20,216 nucleotides of DNA, from assembly GCA_964617695.1 (NCBI GenBank), contig CAZTYW010000035.1, positions 1-20,216 on the forward strand, in the 5' to 3' direction. The stretch's first letter is position 1. Each line of letters starts with the position of its first letter. This document shows, one piece after another, positions 7,682-14,729 of the stretch. Under the pieces are notes generated by a model. It ran no database searches. It worked only from the letters and a program-made list of their open reading frames with translations, and was not told the DNA's origin. The DNA is from CAZTYW01 sp964617695. GTDB lineage: Bacteria > Chloroflexota > Dehalococcoidia > UBA2247 > RBG-13-53-26. A program made the translations under genes and the position numbers.

Positions 7682-8506
7682 ATGAAGACGCTGAGAAAGT
7701 CGCAGCAAGGTCTGATCATCCCGCTGGCGCTGGTGATGCTCAGCGTGGGAGCAATGGTCACCGTGCCATTCCTCCATCACGTGCAGACAGGGATCGATGC
7801 CCTATCGTCAGAGCATGATGAGCGCTATGCGTCTGACGCCGGTGTGGAGGATGCCATATGGCGGCTGCACACCAACTATAACGGGTTCGCTGACTTCACT
7901 CCGGAGAACCCGAGCGCCAGCTACCCAATCGTGGTCAACGGCATAGACGTTTACGTCACGGTGGAGTTACCAAACTTCCCTGAAGGCGGGCCGGGTGGAG
8001 GCGGGGATGGTGCTCTCCGAATCAAGAAGGTGCCGGACCAACCGTGGATTCCCGCCTGGCAGATGAACATCGTGGCTTTCACCATAGAGCTGAAGAACCA
8101 CGGCCAGAACTCCATGAGCATCGATGAGATCAAGGACCTGCTTCCGATGCCCTTCCACTACGTGCAGCATTCGACCAGCGGCGTGACCACGTCGAACCCG
8201 ACGATCACGTGGAGTGCCAAGAATCCGGTGCTCACCTGGGATCTCAGTGCTGCCCCGGTCGTCATTCCGCCGGGCGAGGCCCGATATCTGAATTTCCGGG
8301 CGATGGTTATCCCGCCGCCGGGACTCCTGTACAGCAGCGTCTTCGCACGCTACCAGGGGACCGGGGAGACTGTCGACAGCGGTCCGACCGGTGCGGTGGC
8401 GGTGGCCGTATATCAAATCACTTCGACAGCCGGAAGCATTACGGTCGAGGCCTGTGTGGCTGCCGACGTGAAAGATGTGAGCATCATAGCCTGGCAGCAC
8501 AGTTGA
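7682..8506 (+). CDS. PilX-like minor pilin, copy B
   Basis: The protein has 274 residues from the ATG at 7682, chosen because GGGAGAGG (7671-7678) lies just upstream and the N-terminus MKTLRKSQQG then matches copy A; an earlier in-frame ATG at 7643 would add 13 residues with no counterpart. The hydrophobic helix LIIPLALVMLSVGAMVTVPF follows the leader glycine, again without glutamate 5, then YASDAGVEDAIWRL. The glycine-rich linker (GGPGGGGDGA) and beta-rich C-terminal part (NPVLTWDLS, PPGEARYLNFRAMVIPP) are conserved. Differences from copy A cluster in the middle (about residues 115-150) and around the loop after SSVF, which suggests exposed, diverging surfaces. It is intact and lies just before the major pilin gene. 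The function beyond a pilus-associated role is not known. Confidence 0.78.
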   Translation: MKTLRKSQQGLIIPLALVMLSVGAMVTVPFLHHVQTGIDALSSEHDERYASDAGVEDAIWRLHTNYNGFADFTPENPSASYPIVVNGIDVYVTVELPNFPEGGPGGGGDGALRIKKVPDQPWIPAWQMNIVAFTIELKNHGQNSMSIDEIKDLLPMPFHYVQHSTSGVTTSNPTITWSAKNPVLTWDLSAAPVVIPPGEARYLNFRAMVIPPPGLLYSSVFARYQGTGETVDSGPTGAVAVAVYQITSTAGSITVEACVAADVKDVSIIAWQHS

Positions 8507-8605
8507 GCTGGCGGATGGAGCTGCGAAAAAGTATGAAACAGGCGCAAACGTTTCGATAAGCAGCGAAACGGAAATGAATACAACTAGAAAGGAGGAGAGA
8601 GGGAA

Positions 8606-9013
8606 ATGAGAATGCCGAAGAGAGGTCAAAAGGGTTTCACGCTGATCGAGTTGCTGATCGTGGTGGCCATCCTGGGTATTCTGGCAGCGGTGATCATCCC
8701 CAACGTTACCCGTTTCATGGGCAGGGGAGAGGACGAGGCCAGGAGGACAGAGAAGAAGAACGTTGAGCTGGCCGTCACCATGATGATGACCGAGAATTCG
8801 CTTTCCAACATAACTGACTGCGATTGGCTGGCCATCGATGGCGCGGCTACCAATGAGATGACAAAGTTCCCGTCGGACACCGAGTGGCCGCTGTACGGCG
8901 GCACCGACAACTACGTGAGTCTGGACAAGACGGTGTACTACTACACGTGTGAGCGGAACGGTCAGATCCGTCAGTGGGATGACGCAATCTGTACGAAAGA
9001 GTTCACAGACTAG
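8606..9013 (+). CDS. pilA: PilA-like major type IV pilin
   Basis: This is a classic prepilin of 135 residues: a ten-residue basic leader MRMPKRGQKG, then the cleavage and assembly sequence FTLIELLIVVAILGILAAVI with glutamate 5, and a short globular part of about 100 residues. Three cysteines (in SNITDCDW, YYYTCERNG and DAICTKE) are present, the last two possibly forming the C-terminal disulfide. The ribosome site AAAGGAGG (8588-8595), ten bases before the ATG, is the strongest in the operon, which fits the high output expected of a major subunit. It is the last pilin gene and is followed by a strong terminator. PilD would process it. It could in principle be a pseudopilin, but the N-terminus and position favour the major pilin. 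Confidence 0.88.
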   Translation: MRMPKRGQKGFTLIELLIVVAILGILAAVIIPNVTRFMGRGEDEARRTEKKNVELAVTMMMTENSLSNITDCDWLAIDGAATNEMTKFPSDTEWPLYGGTDNYVSLDKTVYYYTCERNGQIRQWDDAICTKEFTD

Positions 9014-9037
9014 CGTAGGCGTGTAGCCTGAAACAGG

Positions 9038-9072
9038 ACAGGGCGTCCAACCACGGTTGGACGCCCTGTTTT
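9038..9072 (+). terminator. strong Rho-independent terminator of the pilin operon
   Basis: ACAGGGCGTCCAACC (9038-9052) and GGTTGGACGCCCTGT (9055-9069) are perfect 15-bp arms; the loop is best read as CACG. TTTT follows (9069-9072). It lies 24 nt after the pilA stop codon. Confidence 0.9.
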
Positions 9073-9533
9073 CGTTGGGCGCAAGAGTCCCCTTGCCATC
9101 AAGGCGCGCGTATGGCCTTCATCATAAACTTACCGCTTCCAGAGTCAGGGTCGAAGCCCCTTCCTCATCAGCCGGTCCGTTACCTTCAGGCTCGCGGCCA
9201 CGGCCGGGCCAGCTTATAGCCCCACCCGCAATGGCGCAAAGGGCTTTTGGTCAATGCTTAAGTTGGGGATGTCGCTACCAGGGGAGTGGACCGGATGGTG
9301 CCAAACTCTCCCCCCAATCGAGCAACAAACGTATGCAACCGGCGGTTGAGAGCCGTACGGGATTCGGCCCGCAGACTTTGACCACCTCGTCTTTGAGACA
9401 AACGTGCTGTTCCTGCGGGCACTTTAGAAGAACAAGCCAGGCGTGGGCTGAGTACCTGGCGTCAAATGGCTGATATTCTGCCGGGCGGCAGAGCTCCCCG
9501 CACACCCTGAGTCTGTCGCAGGCCCGCGGTCTT
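9073..9533. other. intergenic spacer between the convergent pilin and pil machinery operons
   Basis: No real gene is visible in these 461 bases; open frames on both strands have no recognisable motif and poor ribosome sites. Structure seen: a nested inverted repeat at 9330-9359 (CGTA..TACG outside, CAACC/GGTTG inside) just after AACAAACGTATGCAACC, whose translation NKRMQP resembles sequence around integron attC-like elements; and a GC hairpin CTGCCG/CGGCAG at 9478-9491, 43 nt beyond the end of the pilN-like gene, without a T run. The spacer may be decayed mobile DNA, but this is weakly supported. Confidence 0.4.
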
Positions 9534-10130
9534 CTAGCGCTGCGTTGTGATTTCGAAGAGCACGACGTCGCCCGGGGGGAAAGCCGAGAGCCCGGGATAA
9601 GTGGCAGCAGAGAACCTGCCCGTCTGTACCAGCGCCGTACTGAATTCTTCCAGGGCCAGGCGGAATTCAGGGAAAAGAATATAGGGGACCTGGCAGGTAG
9701 CTGTGACTTTGCTCCCTGTGTGCTGGATGTAGGTCACCTGTATCCCGGCCTGCATGGCCGCCGCCTGGATGGCTGCTACGTCGTCGGTCAGAAAGCCTCG
9801 TTTGCCGGTAATGGTGTGGTACTCTTCGACTGTGCTGATCATGGTACCTTTCTGCGTCACTCTCTGCTGGAGGTAGTCGCGCTCGTCCTGCAGCTCGGAG
9901 GTCCTGGCCATGGCCCCGGTGGCAGCTTGATACAGGATGACTACTATGGTGATCGAGGCAACTGCAAGTAGCAGACAGAACACCTGTCTCTTCGATATTC
10001 GCCCACGGCGGTAGGCCTCGGGTAGCACATTCAGGTCGAGATCGAAGCTCCTGCTGTGCGCCTTCGGTCCGCGGCGACTGCGCAATTGCAGCCGGCCTGC
10101 AATGTCAGGGTTGAATGTCTTGCTGTTCAT
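9534..10130 (-). CDS. pilN: PilN-like type IV pilus assembly protein
   Basis: The protein has 198 residues: a basic cytoplasmic N-terminus, the sequence LDLNVLPEAYR (31-41), which matches the NLLP motif by which PilN binds PilM, one membrane helix at about 50-67, a coiled-coil stretch (ARTSELQDERDYLQQRV) and an extracytoplasmic ferredoxin-like region. It belongs to the inner-membrane alignment complex that links cytoplasmic PilM to the pilus base. The start at 10130 overlaps the end of pilM by 26 nt, with AGGGA about six bases upstream, indicating translational coupling. It is the last gene of the operon. Sequence similarity in this family is low, so the call rests on the NLLP-like motif, the topology and the place beside pilM. 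Confidence 0.78.
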   Translation of the reverse strand: MNSKTFNPDIAGRLQLRSRRGPKAHSRSFDLDLNVLPEAYRRGRISKRQVFCLLLAVASITIVVILYQAATGAMARTSELQDERDYLQQRVTQKGTMISTVEEYHTITGKRGFLTDDVAAIQAAAMQAGIQVTYIQHTGSKVTATCQVPYILFPEFRLALEEFSTALVQTGRFSAATYPGLSAFPPGDVVLFEITTQR

Positions 10131-11028
10131 CCTCGTTCCCTGGGGGAAGCATGGCGTGCCTCAGAGCGACTCCAATGTTGACGGCGTACTCGGAGACCGG
10201 CAGACTCGACGGGCAGTCGAGCGGTATTGCCAGGGGCAAGTAGGGGTAATGGATCCTGTCCCGCACCATCCCGGCGACCTCGGGGTCCTGTGCCAGTCCC
10301 CCGGCCAGATAGAGCGGCAGGTTGCCATTCAGGGTGCCGTTCGGACTTCTGGACCTGTAGAATCGGGTAGTCATTCCCACTTCCTGTGCCAGGTGTTCCA
10401 CCCTGTCCTCCGGGTGCCTGCAATGCTGTGGTATAACGCTGCGCATGATCTGCGGGACGCCGTCCACCATGAGGACGATCTCGCAGCAATCAGGCTCCAT
10501 ATTGACAATCAGGGCGTCGCGCTGCTGTATCAGCTTGGCCAGTGCCATGCCCTTCAGGTTCAAGATATATGGTTTTAGCCCTGCCGACCTAAGAGCCCGC
10601 ACCTGGGCGTCTACAATGGCCCTCGGCATGCCGACGACGAATGCCTGCACGCCCGTTTCATCCTGGGAGATAATCTGCCAGGAAAGATAGATATCTTCAG
10701 GAGGCAGTGGCACTATTTGTCTGGCAGCCTGGATGATGGCCTGGCCAATTGGCTGGTCGGCTGGCTCGGCCACAGGTAGAATCCGGCACACTGAAAACAG
10801 CCCGGTGATGCTGGCCACCACCTTCCTGGCCGTAATGCCGCTGCACTGCATGAGGTGCTTTATCTGGGCACCCAGGGCTGGCGGGTCGGAGATGAGCCCA
10901 TATTCGACCAGGCCAGGCTCAAGGTAGGCCGTAGCCCACCTCTCGATCCGTTGTCCATGCACCAGCAGCAGGCGGATGGCGTTCGAGCCTATGTCCACAG
11001 TTGCGATTCTCTTGAATGGCGCGGTCAT
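10105..11028 (-). CDS. pilM: PilM, actin-like ATPase of the type IV pilus
   Basis: This cytoplasmic actin/FtsA-like protein has 307 residues. The first phosphate motif is ATVDIGSNAIRLLLV (9-23), with a second nucleotide-binding stretch at ALIVNMEPDCCEIVLMVDG (about 172-190) and a third at LPLYLAGGLAQDPEV (about 245-259). The region ITARKVVASITGLFSVCRILPV and the segment RQIVPLPPEDIYLSWQI are typical of PilM. It binds the N-terminus of PilN and, by family knowledge, signals to PilB and PilC. It is placed 7 nt after the pilO-like gene and overlaps pilN by 26 nt. Its ribosome site is weak (AGGTAGCACACGT), so it is probably translated by coupling from the gene upstream. Confidence 0.87.
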   Translation of the reverse strand: MTAPFKRIATVDIGSNAIRLLLVHGQRIERWATAYLEPGLVEYGLISDPPALGAQIKHLMQCSGITARKVVASITGLFSVCRILPVAEPADQPIGQAIIQAARQIVPLPPEDIYLSWQIISQDETGVQAFVVGMPRAIVDAQVRALRSAGLKPYILNLKGMALAKLIQQRDALIVNMEPDCCEIVLMVDGVPQIMRSVIPQHCRHPEDRVEHLAQEVGMTTRFYRSRSPNGTLNGNLPLYLAGGLAQDPEVAGMVRDRIHYPYLPLAIPLDCPSSLPVSEYAVNIGVALRHAMLPPGNEDEQQDIQP

Positions 11029-11035
11029 ACGTGTG

Positions 11036-11584
11036 CTACCTGGTGTAGATTCCGATGGTCAAGATGCCAGTCCATGCGCTCTCGCCCCTTTGGACGGTCA
11101 CTTTCTGGACTACCAGCGCGTCCAGCGCTGGCATCGAGTCCATCACCTCGACGAAGTTCATTATCATGTCATAGCCGCCCGTGAGAGTCACCGTAACGGG
11201 CAGTACTCGGTAGTTGGTCTGTCCTATCGTCTGTGTGGTAGCGCTGGCCAGGTTTGCGACAACAGAGAGCGTGGTGCTATCTGTGCTGATATCGAAGCCA
11301 CATGCTTCGGCTATGTCCAGGATTTCCTGAATAAGGTCCTCTTGCTTGATGCTAAGCTCTGTGTTTTCAAGTGCTTCCTGGTAGCTGTCTCTGAGCTCCT
11401 CGCTTGGGCCACCCGCTCCCAAACGGGCTATGTCTGCGTTCAGGTCGGTGTGCGTCTGCTTCTGCTGGAAGTAGACTATTCCCAGACCAGCAACGATGAT
11501 CAGTATGACGCCAGCCAGAATCGGCAGCACGAAGACCCGGGTTCTTTCCCAGAGGTCCCTTAGCTGGTCACTGAGGTCACCCAT
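11036..11584 (-). CDS. pilO: PilO-like type IV pilus assembly protein
   Basis: The protein has 182 residues with a short cytoplasmic N-terminus, one membrane helix (about 18-39, VFVLPILAGVILIIVAGLGI), a short coiled-coil stretch (about 40-80) and an extracytoplasmic alpha/beta domain ending in QKVTVQRGESAWTGILTIGIYT. This topology and the motif VTVTLTGGYDMIMNFVEVMDSM match PilO, which pairs with PilN. A strong ribosome site (GGGGGAGG) directly precedes the ATG. It lies 91 nt after pilC and 7 nt before pilM. The order pilO-pilM-pilN differs from the usual pilM-pilN-pilO. PilN and PilO resemble each other; the lack of an NLLP motif here supports the PilO call. Confidence 0.75.
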   Translation of the reverse strand: MGDLSDQLRDLWERTRVFVLPILAGVILIIVAGLGIVYFQQKQTHTDLNADIARLGAGGPSEELRDSYQEALENTELSIKQEDLIQEILDIAEACGFDISTDSTTLSVVANLASATTQTIGQTNYRVLPVTVTLTGGYDMIMNFVEVMDSMPALDALVVQKVTVQRGESAWTGILTIGIYTR

Positions 11585-11675
11585 TCCTCCCCCGTATCTC
11601 TCTCGGGTTCCCTTTCAACCGATATTGAGCCATACTGCTCCTAGCATCCATTTATGCGCTCCATTGCCCGCGTCG

Positions 11676-12950
11676 TCAGAACGCCGAGCTCAGACTATAG
11701 ATTGGCAAGACTACCGCCATGGCGATGAAACCAACCAGCAGTGCAATCAGGATGGTGGCGGCAGGCTGTATGAAGCCGACCAGGGCGCTGATCCGGTTGT
11801 CGGCGTCGGTCTCATAGAAGTCGGCCGCGACGCTCAAGGTGGAGTCGAGGGTATTGCTCTCTTCGCCCACCTTCACCATCGAGACCAGCAGCGGCGGGAA
11901 CACATCGTCCTTGGCCATCGGTTCGGACAGCCCCTCGCCACGTATGAGTTCCTCGTGCACCTGACGCAGCGACTGTCGCATGGCCCGGTTGCCTACCGTC
12001 TGCGGTATCATCTCGGTTATCTCCTGCAGGAGCATACCGGATCGCAGGAGGACAGTGGAGGTACGGCTGAAACGGGCTACCTCTGCCGAGTGCAGGGCGG
12101 GGCCGATCAAAGGGGTGCGGAGCAGCAACCGGTCGAGCTTGAGCCGGGCTGTCGGCTTCTTGATTGCGTATACACCAAGGACGCCCAGCAGGCCGACAAA
12201 GCCCAGCAGATAGAGCTTGTAGTTGTTGAAAAAGTCAGTCAAACCGATGAGGATCCTGGTCGGCAGGGGAAGGTCGGCGTCCATCCTCGAGAATATGTCC
12301 AGCATTGGTGGCAGCACAACAGTGATCATCATTACCACCACACATCCGCCCAGACCGAGAATTACCGCCGGGTAGGTCATGGCTCTTTTGACCTTCTTCA
12401 CTGCCGCGCCCTGCTTCTCCATGTGGTCGGCCATCTGCATCAGGATGGTATCCAGCCCTCCGGTCTGTTCGGCTACGGCCATCGTCTTGCGGTAGACATC
12501 GCTGAACACCTTGGGATGCTTGGCCAGGGTCTCTGAGAAGGAAATGCCGGTGCGGAGGTCGGTGATCATGGCATTGAGCAGTTTCTTGAAGGCTGGCTTC
12601 GGCGTTTGCTCCTGCAGTAGCTGAAGCCCGGCCAGCAGCGTGATTCCGGAGTCAAGAAGTGTGGACAACTGGCGCGAGAAGGAGATCACGTCCCGGGGCT
12701 TGATGCCAAAGAGGCTGGGGAACGCGTTTTCCAGAGATAGGGCTGCTTCTTTGGGCTCGATGCTGATGATCCTGAGCCCTGTCTCCGCCAGCAGTTGCCG
12801 GGCGATGGCCTCGTTGGCGGCCTGGACGGTGCCTTTGATCAGTTGCTCGTCGCCAGTAAGGGCCAGATACTTGTAAGTGGCGCCTTTTCGGGTAAGAGAT
12901 AGATTGAGTGCTCTGGCTAGCCTTTCTGCCCTAGCCAATGGAGTAGACAT
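11676..12950 (-). CDS. pilC: PilC, type IV pilus inner-membrane platform protein (GspF family)
   Basis: The polytopic platform protein on which PilB acts has 424 residues, about 400 being normal. A short N-terminal domain (YKYLALTGDEQLIKGTVQAAN, 26-46) precedes two tandem T2SF/GspF domains: the first at about 88-215 (FSRQLSTLLDSGITLLAGL), the second at about 292-416 (FSRTSTVLLRSGMLLQEI; MVKVGEESNTLDSTL). Membrane helices lie at about 195-214, 246-262 and 395-416. The ATG at 12950 lies inside the end of pilB (20-nt overlap) with GAGGT eight bases upstream, showing tight coupling. No damage or missing part is visible. Confidence 0.93.
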   Translation of the reverse strand: MSTPLARAERLARALNLSLTRKGATYKYLALTGDEQLIKGTVQAANEAIARQLLAETGLRIISIEPKEAALSLENAFPSLFGIKPRDVISFSRQLSTLLDSGITLLAGLQLLQEQTPKPAFKKLLNAMITDLRTGISFSETLAKHPKVFSDVYRKTMAVAEQTGGLDTILMQMADHMEKQGAAVKKVKRAMTYPAVILGLGGCVVVMMITVVLPPMLDIFSRMDADLPLPTRILIGLTDFFNNYKLYLLGFVGLLGVLGVYAIKKPTARLKLDRLLLRTPLIGPALHSAEVARFSRTSTVLLRSGMLLQEITEMIPQTVGNRAMRQSLRQVHEELIRGEGLSEPMAKDDVFPPLLVSMVKVGEESNTLDSTLSVAADFYETDADNRISALVGFIQPAATILIALLVGFIAMAVVLPIYSLSSAF

Positions 12951-14637
12951 TGCGCATTACCTCGTAAGGTGTTGTAATTCCCTCTTTTACCATTAGCATG
13001 CCGTCGTGCCACAGCGATATTACGCCTTCCTGCCTGGTCTGGCTGCAGATTTCGTCCGTGCCGGCGCCGCTGAGGATCATCCTTCTTATGGCCTCGCTTA
13101 TGGGCATGACTTCGAAGATGCCAGCTCGCCCCAGGTAGCCCGTGTTGGCGCAGAAATTGCAGCCACCGCCGTAGACGAACTCCGTCCTCTCCTCTCCCAT
13201 TTCCTCTTCGTAGGCTATTCTCTCCTCCGGATTGACCGGCACCAGCCGGGCGCAGTGACGGCAGACGCGGCGCACCATGCGCTGGGCCACAACGCCGACG
13301 ATGGCCTGCGCCAGCAGGAACGGCTCAATGCCGAGGTCCATCAGACGAAAGATAACACCGACGGAGTCGTTGGCGTGGACAGAGGAGAGCACCAGGTGAC
13401 CGGTGAGCGCCGCCTGGACGGCTATCTGGGCCGTTTCCGCATCTCGTATCTCACCGACCAGGATAACGTCAGGGTCAAGCCTCATACAGGCGCGCAGCCC
13501 GGCGGCGAAAGTTATGCCGGCCTCGGTGTGGACCTGCATCTGGCTGACATTCTCGAAGTGGTACTCAACCGGGTCTTCGATGGTGATTATCTTGCGCCCG
13601 ACCCTATCCAGTTGGTTAACCGACGCATAGAGGGTGGTGGTCTTGCCTGAGCCGGTCGGTCCACTGGTCAACACCATGCCGAAGGGACTCTTCAGCATGG
13701 TGTGGTACTGCTCCAGCGTCTGCGGCAGGAAGCCCAGCTCCGGCAGGGCGCGGAAGGCAAAGCTCTTGTCGAGTATTCGCAGGACTGCCATTTCACCATT
13801 CACGGTGTTGGCGGTGGCGACGCGAATGTCGATGTCCCTGTCGCCGACTTCGAAGGTAATCTGTCCGTCCTGGGGGCGCCGGCGCTCGGCTATGTTCATG
13901 CCACCCATGATCTTCATTCGAGAAATCAAGGGTGGGTGAACGCTCTTGGGCAGCGACAGAGTCTCATGCAGAATGCCATCGATTCGGCTGCGGACCTTCA
14001 GGCGGTCCTCTTCGGGCTCAATGTGGACGTCGGAAGCCCTGTCCCTGGCGGCCTGTCGGAGCAGGAGGTCAATGGCGCGTACAATGGGGGCCTGCGACAC
14101 CGCTTCTGCCGATACCTGGGCCTCTTCCTCTTCCTCTGCAGTCCGGCTCGGCAGTTGGCTCAGTTGTTTTTCAATCTCGCCGCCGGCCTTGTAGCTGCGG
14201 TCAATCGCCTCCTGGATATCGGAGGGAATACCGATTAGTGGCTCTATCCTCTTCCTGACGACGGCTGCCAGGTCGTCCAGCGTCTGGATGTCACTCGGGT
14301 CTTCCATCGCAAGCTCAACCGAGCCGTCGGCCGTGGACAGGGGCACAACGCTGTATCTCCTGGCGGCTGACTCGGGGACGAGATTCGCCGCCTCGGCCGC
14401 GATCGGTTGTCTTTCCAGGTTGACGTAGGGTATTCCGAGTTGGAGACTGCGGAAGATTGCCAGCTGTTGATGCTCGATCAGACCTTGCTCAACGAGCAGG
14501 TGTTCAAATCTCTGCCCGGTTCTCCGCGCCTCGGCCGCAGCGTGCCGCAGTTGTTCCTGCGATATCAGTCTTGCTTCGACGAGCATCTCGCCGAGAGTCA
14601 TCTGCCGGTGTGCTACCTGCTGTGTGCTTGTGCTCAT
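12931..14637 (-). CDS. pilB: PilB, type IV pilus assembly ATPase (GspE family)
   Basis: This hexameric ATPase powers pilus extension and has 568 residues. The N-terminal MshEN-type domain (about 13-145; LGEMLVEARLISQEQL, VPLSTADGSVELAMEDPSD) can bind c-di-GMP in some relatives, an open question here. The catalytic core has SDVHIEPEE (202-210), Walker A GPTGSGKTT (326-334), the Asp box IEDPVEYH (353-360), Walker B VILVGEIRD (391-399), the His box LTGHLVLSSVHAND (411-424) and the zinc tetracysteine C459xxC462 and C493xxC496, which marks assembly ATPases rather than the retraction ATPase PilT. AAGGG precedes the ATG. It follows two coiled-coil genes and an intergenic hairpin, and overlaps pilC by 20 nt. 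No pilT is present in the window. Confidence 0.95.
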   Translation of the reverse strand: MSTSTQQVAHRQMTLGEMLVEARLISQEQLRHAAAEARRTGQRFEHLLVEQGLIEHQQLAIFRSLQLGIPYVNLERQPIAAEAANLVPESAARRYSVVPLSTADGSVELAMEDPSDIQTLDDLAAVVRKRIEPLIGIPSDIQEAIDRSYKAGGEIEKQLSQLPSRTAEEEEEAQVSAEAVSQAPIVRAIDLLLRQAARDRASDVHIEPEEDRLKVRSRIDGILHETLSLPKSVHPPLISRMKIMGGMNIAERRRPQDGQITFEVGDRDIDIRVATANTVNGEMAVLRILDKSFAFRALPELGFLPQTLEQYHTMLKSPFGMVLTSGPTGSGKTTTLYASVNQLDRVGRKIITIEDPVEYHFENVSQMQVHTEAGITFAAGLRACMRLDPDVILVGEIRDAETAQIAVQAALTGHLVLSSVHANDSVGVIFRLMDLGIEPFLLAQAIVGVVAQRMVRRVCRHCARLVPVNPEERIAYEEEMGEERTEFVYGGGCNFCANTGYLGRAGIFEVMPISEAIRRMILSGAGTDEICSQTRQEGVISLWHDGMLMVKEGITTPYEVMRNVYSIG

Positions 14638-14660
14638 GCGCCCTTCTTGTGCCTATTAGG

Positions 14661-14702
14661 CTGACACGTGGTTCACCACATCGGCGGCAGACCACGTGTC
14701 GG
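14661..14702 (-). promoter_or_regulatory. inverted repeat between the coiled-coil genes and pilB
   Basis: GACACGTGGT (14663-14672) and ACCACGTGTC (14691-14700) are perfect 10-bp arms around an 18-nt loop, extendable by one C-G and one G-U pair. Each arm also contains the palindrome CACGTG. A second small palindrome, GCCTATTAGGC, adjoins it at 14651-14661. No T run follows in the direction of transcription, so it is not an obvious terminator; RNA processing, partial attenuation or protein binding are possible. Confidence 0.5.
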
Positions 14703-14729
14703 TTGCCCTTGGAAACGGTATTATGTTGG

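Larger units (their letters stand above)
6635..8543 (+). repeat. tandem duplication of a PilX-like gene with its downstream spacer
   Basis: The genes at 6635 and 7682 are tandem paralogues. The similarity continues past the stop codons: 7632-7655 and 8520-8543 match at 19 of 24 positions (GCTGCGAA...CAGGC), so the duplicated unit included the spacer. The divergence shows that the duplication is not recent. This repeat may also be why assembly broke here. Confidence 0.75.

Noticed and set aside
9340..9380. Resemblance of GAGAGCCGTACGGGATTCGG to a group II intron domain V
   Set aside because: No bulged 34-nt domain V fold can be drawn and there is no reverse transcriptase or intron boundary nearby.
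9057..9505. Open frames on both strands of the pilin/machinery spacer
   Set aside because: The plus-strand frame starts inside the terminator hairpin, neither frame has a good ribosome site, and neither product has a recognisable motif.
11496..12536. A 346-codon open frame on the plus strand opposite pilC and pilO
   Set aside because: It is a shadow of pilC, which has clear family motifs; the predicted product is histidine- and glutamine-rich with no domain.
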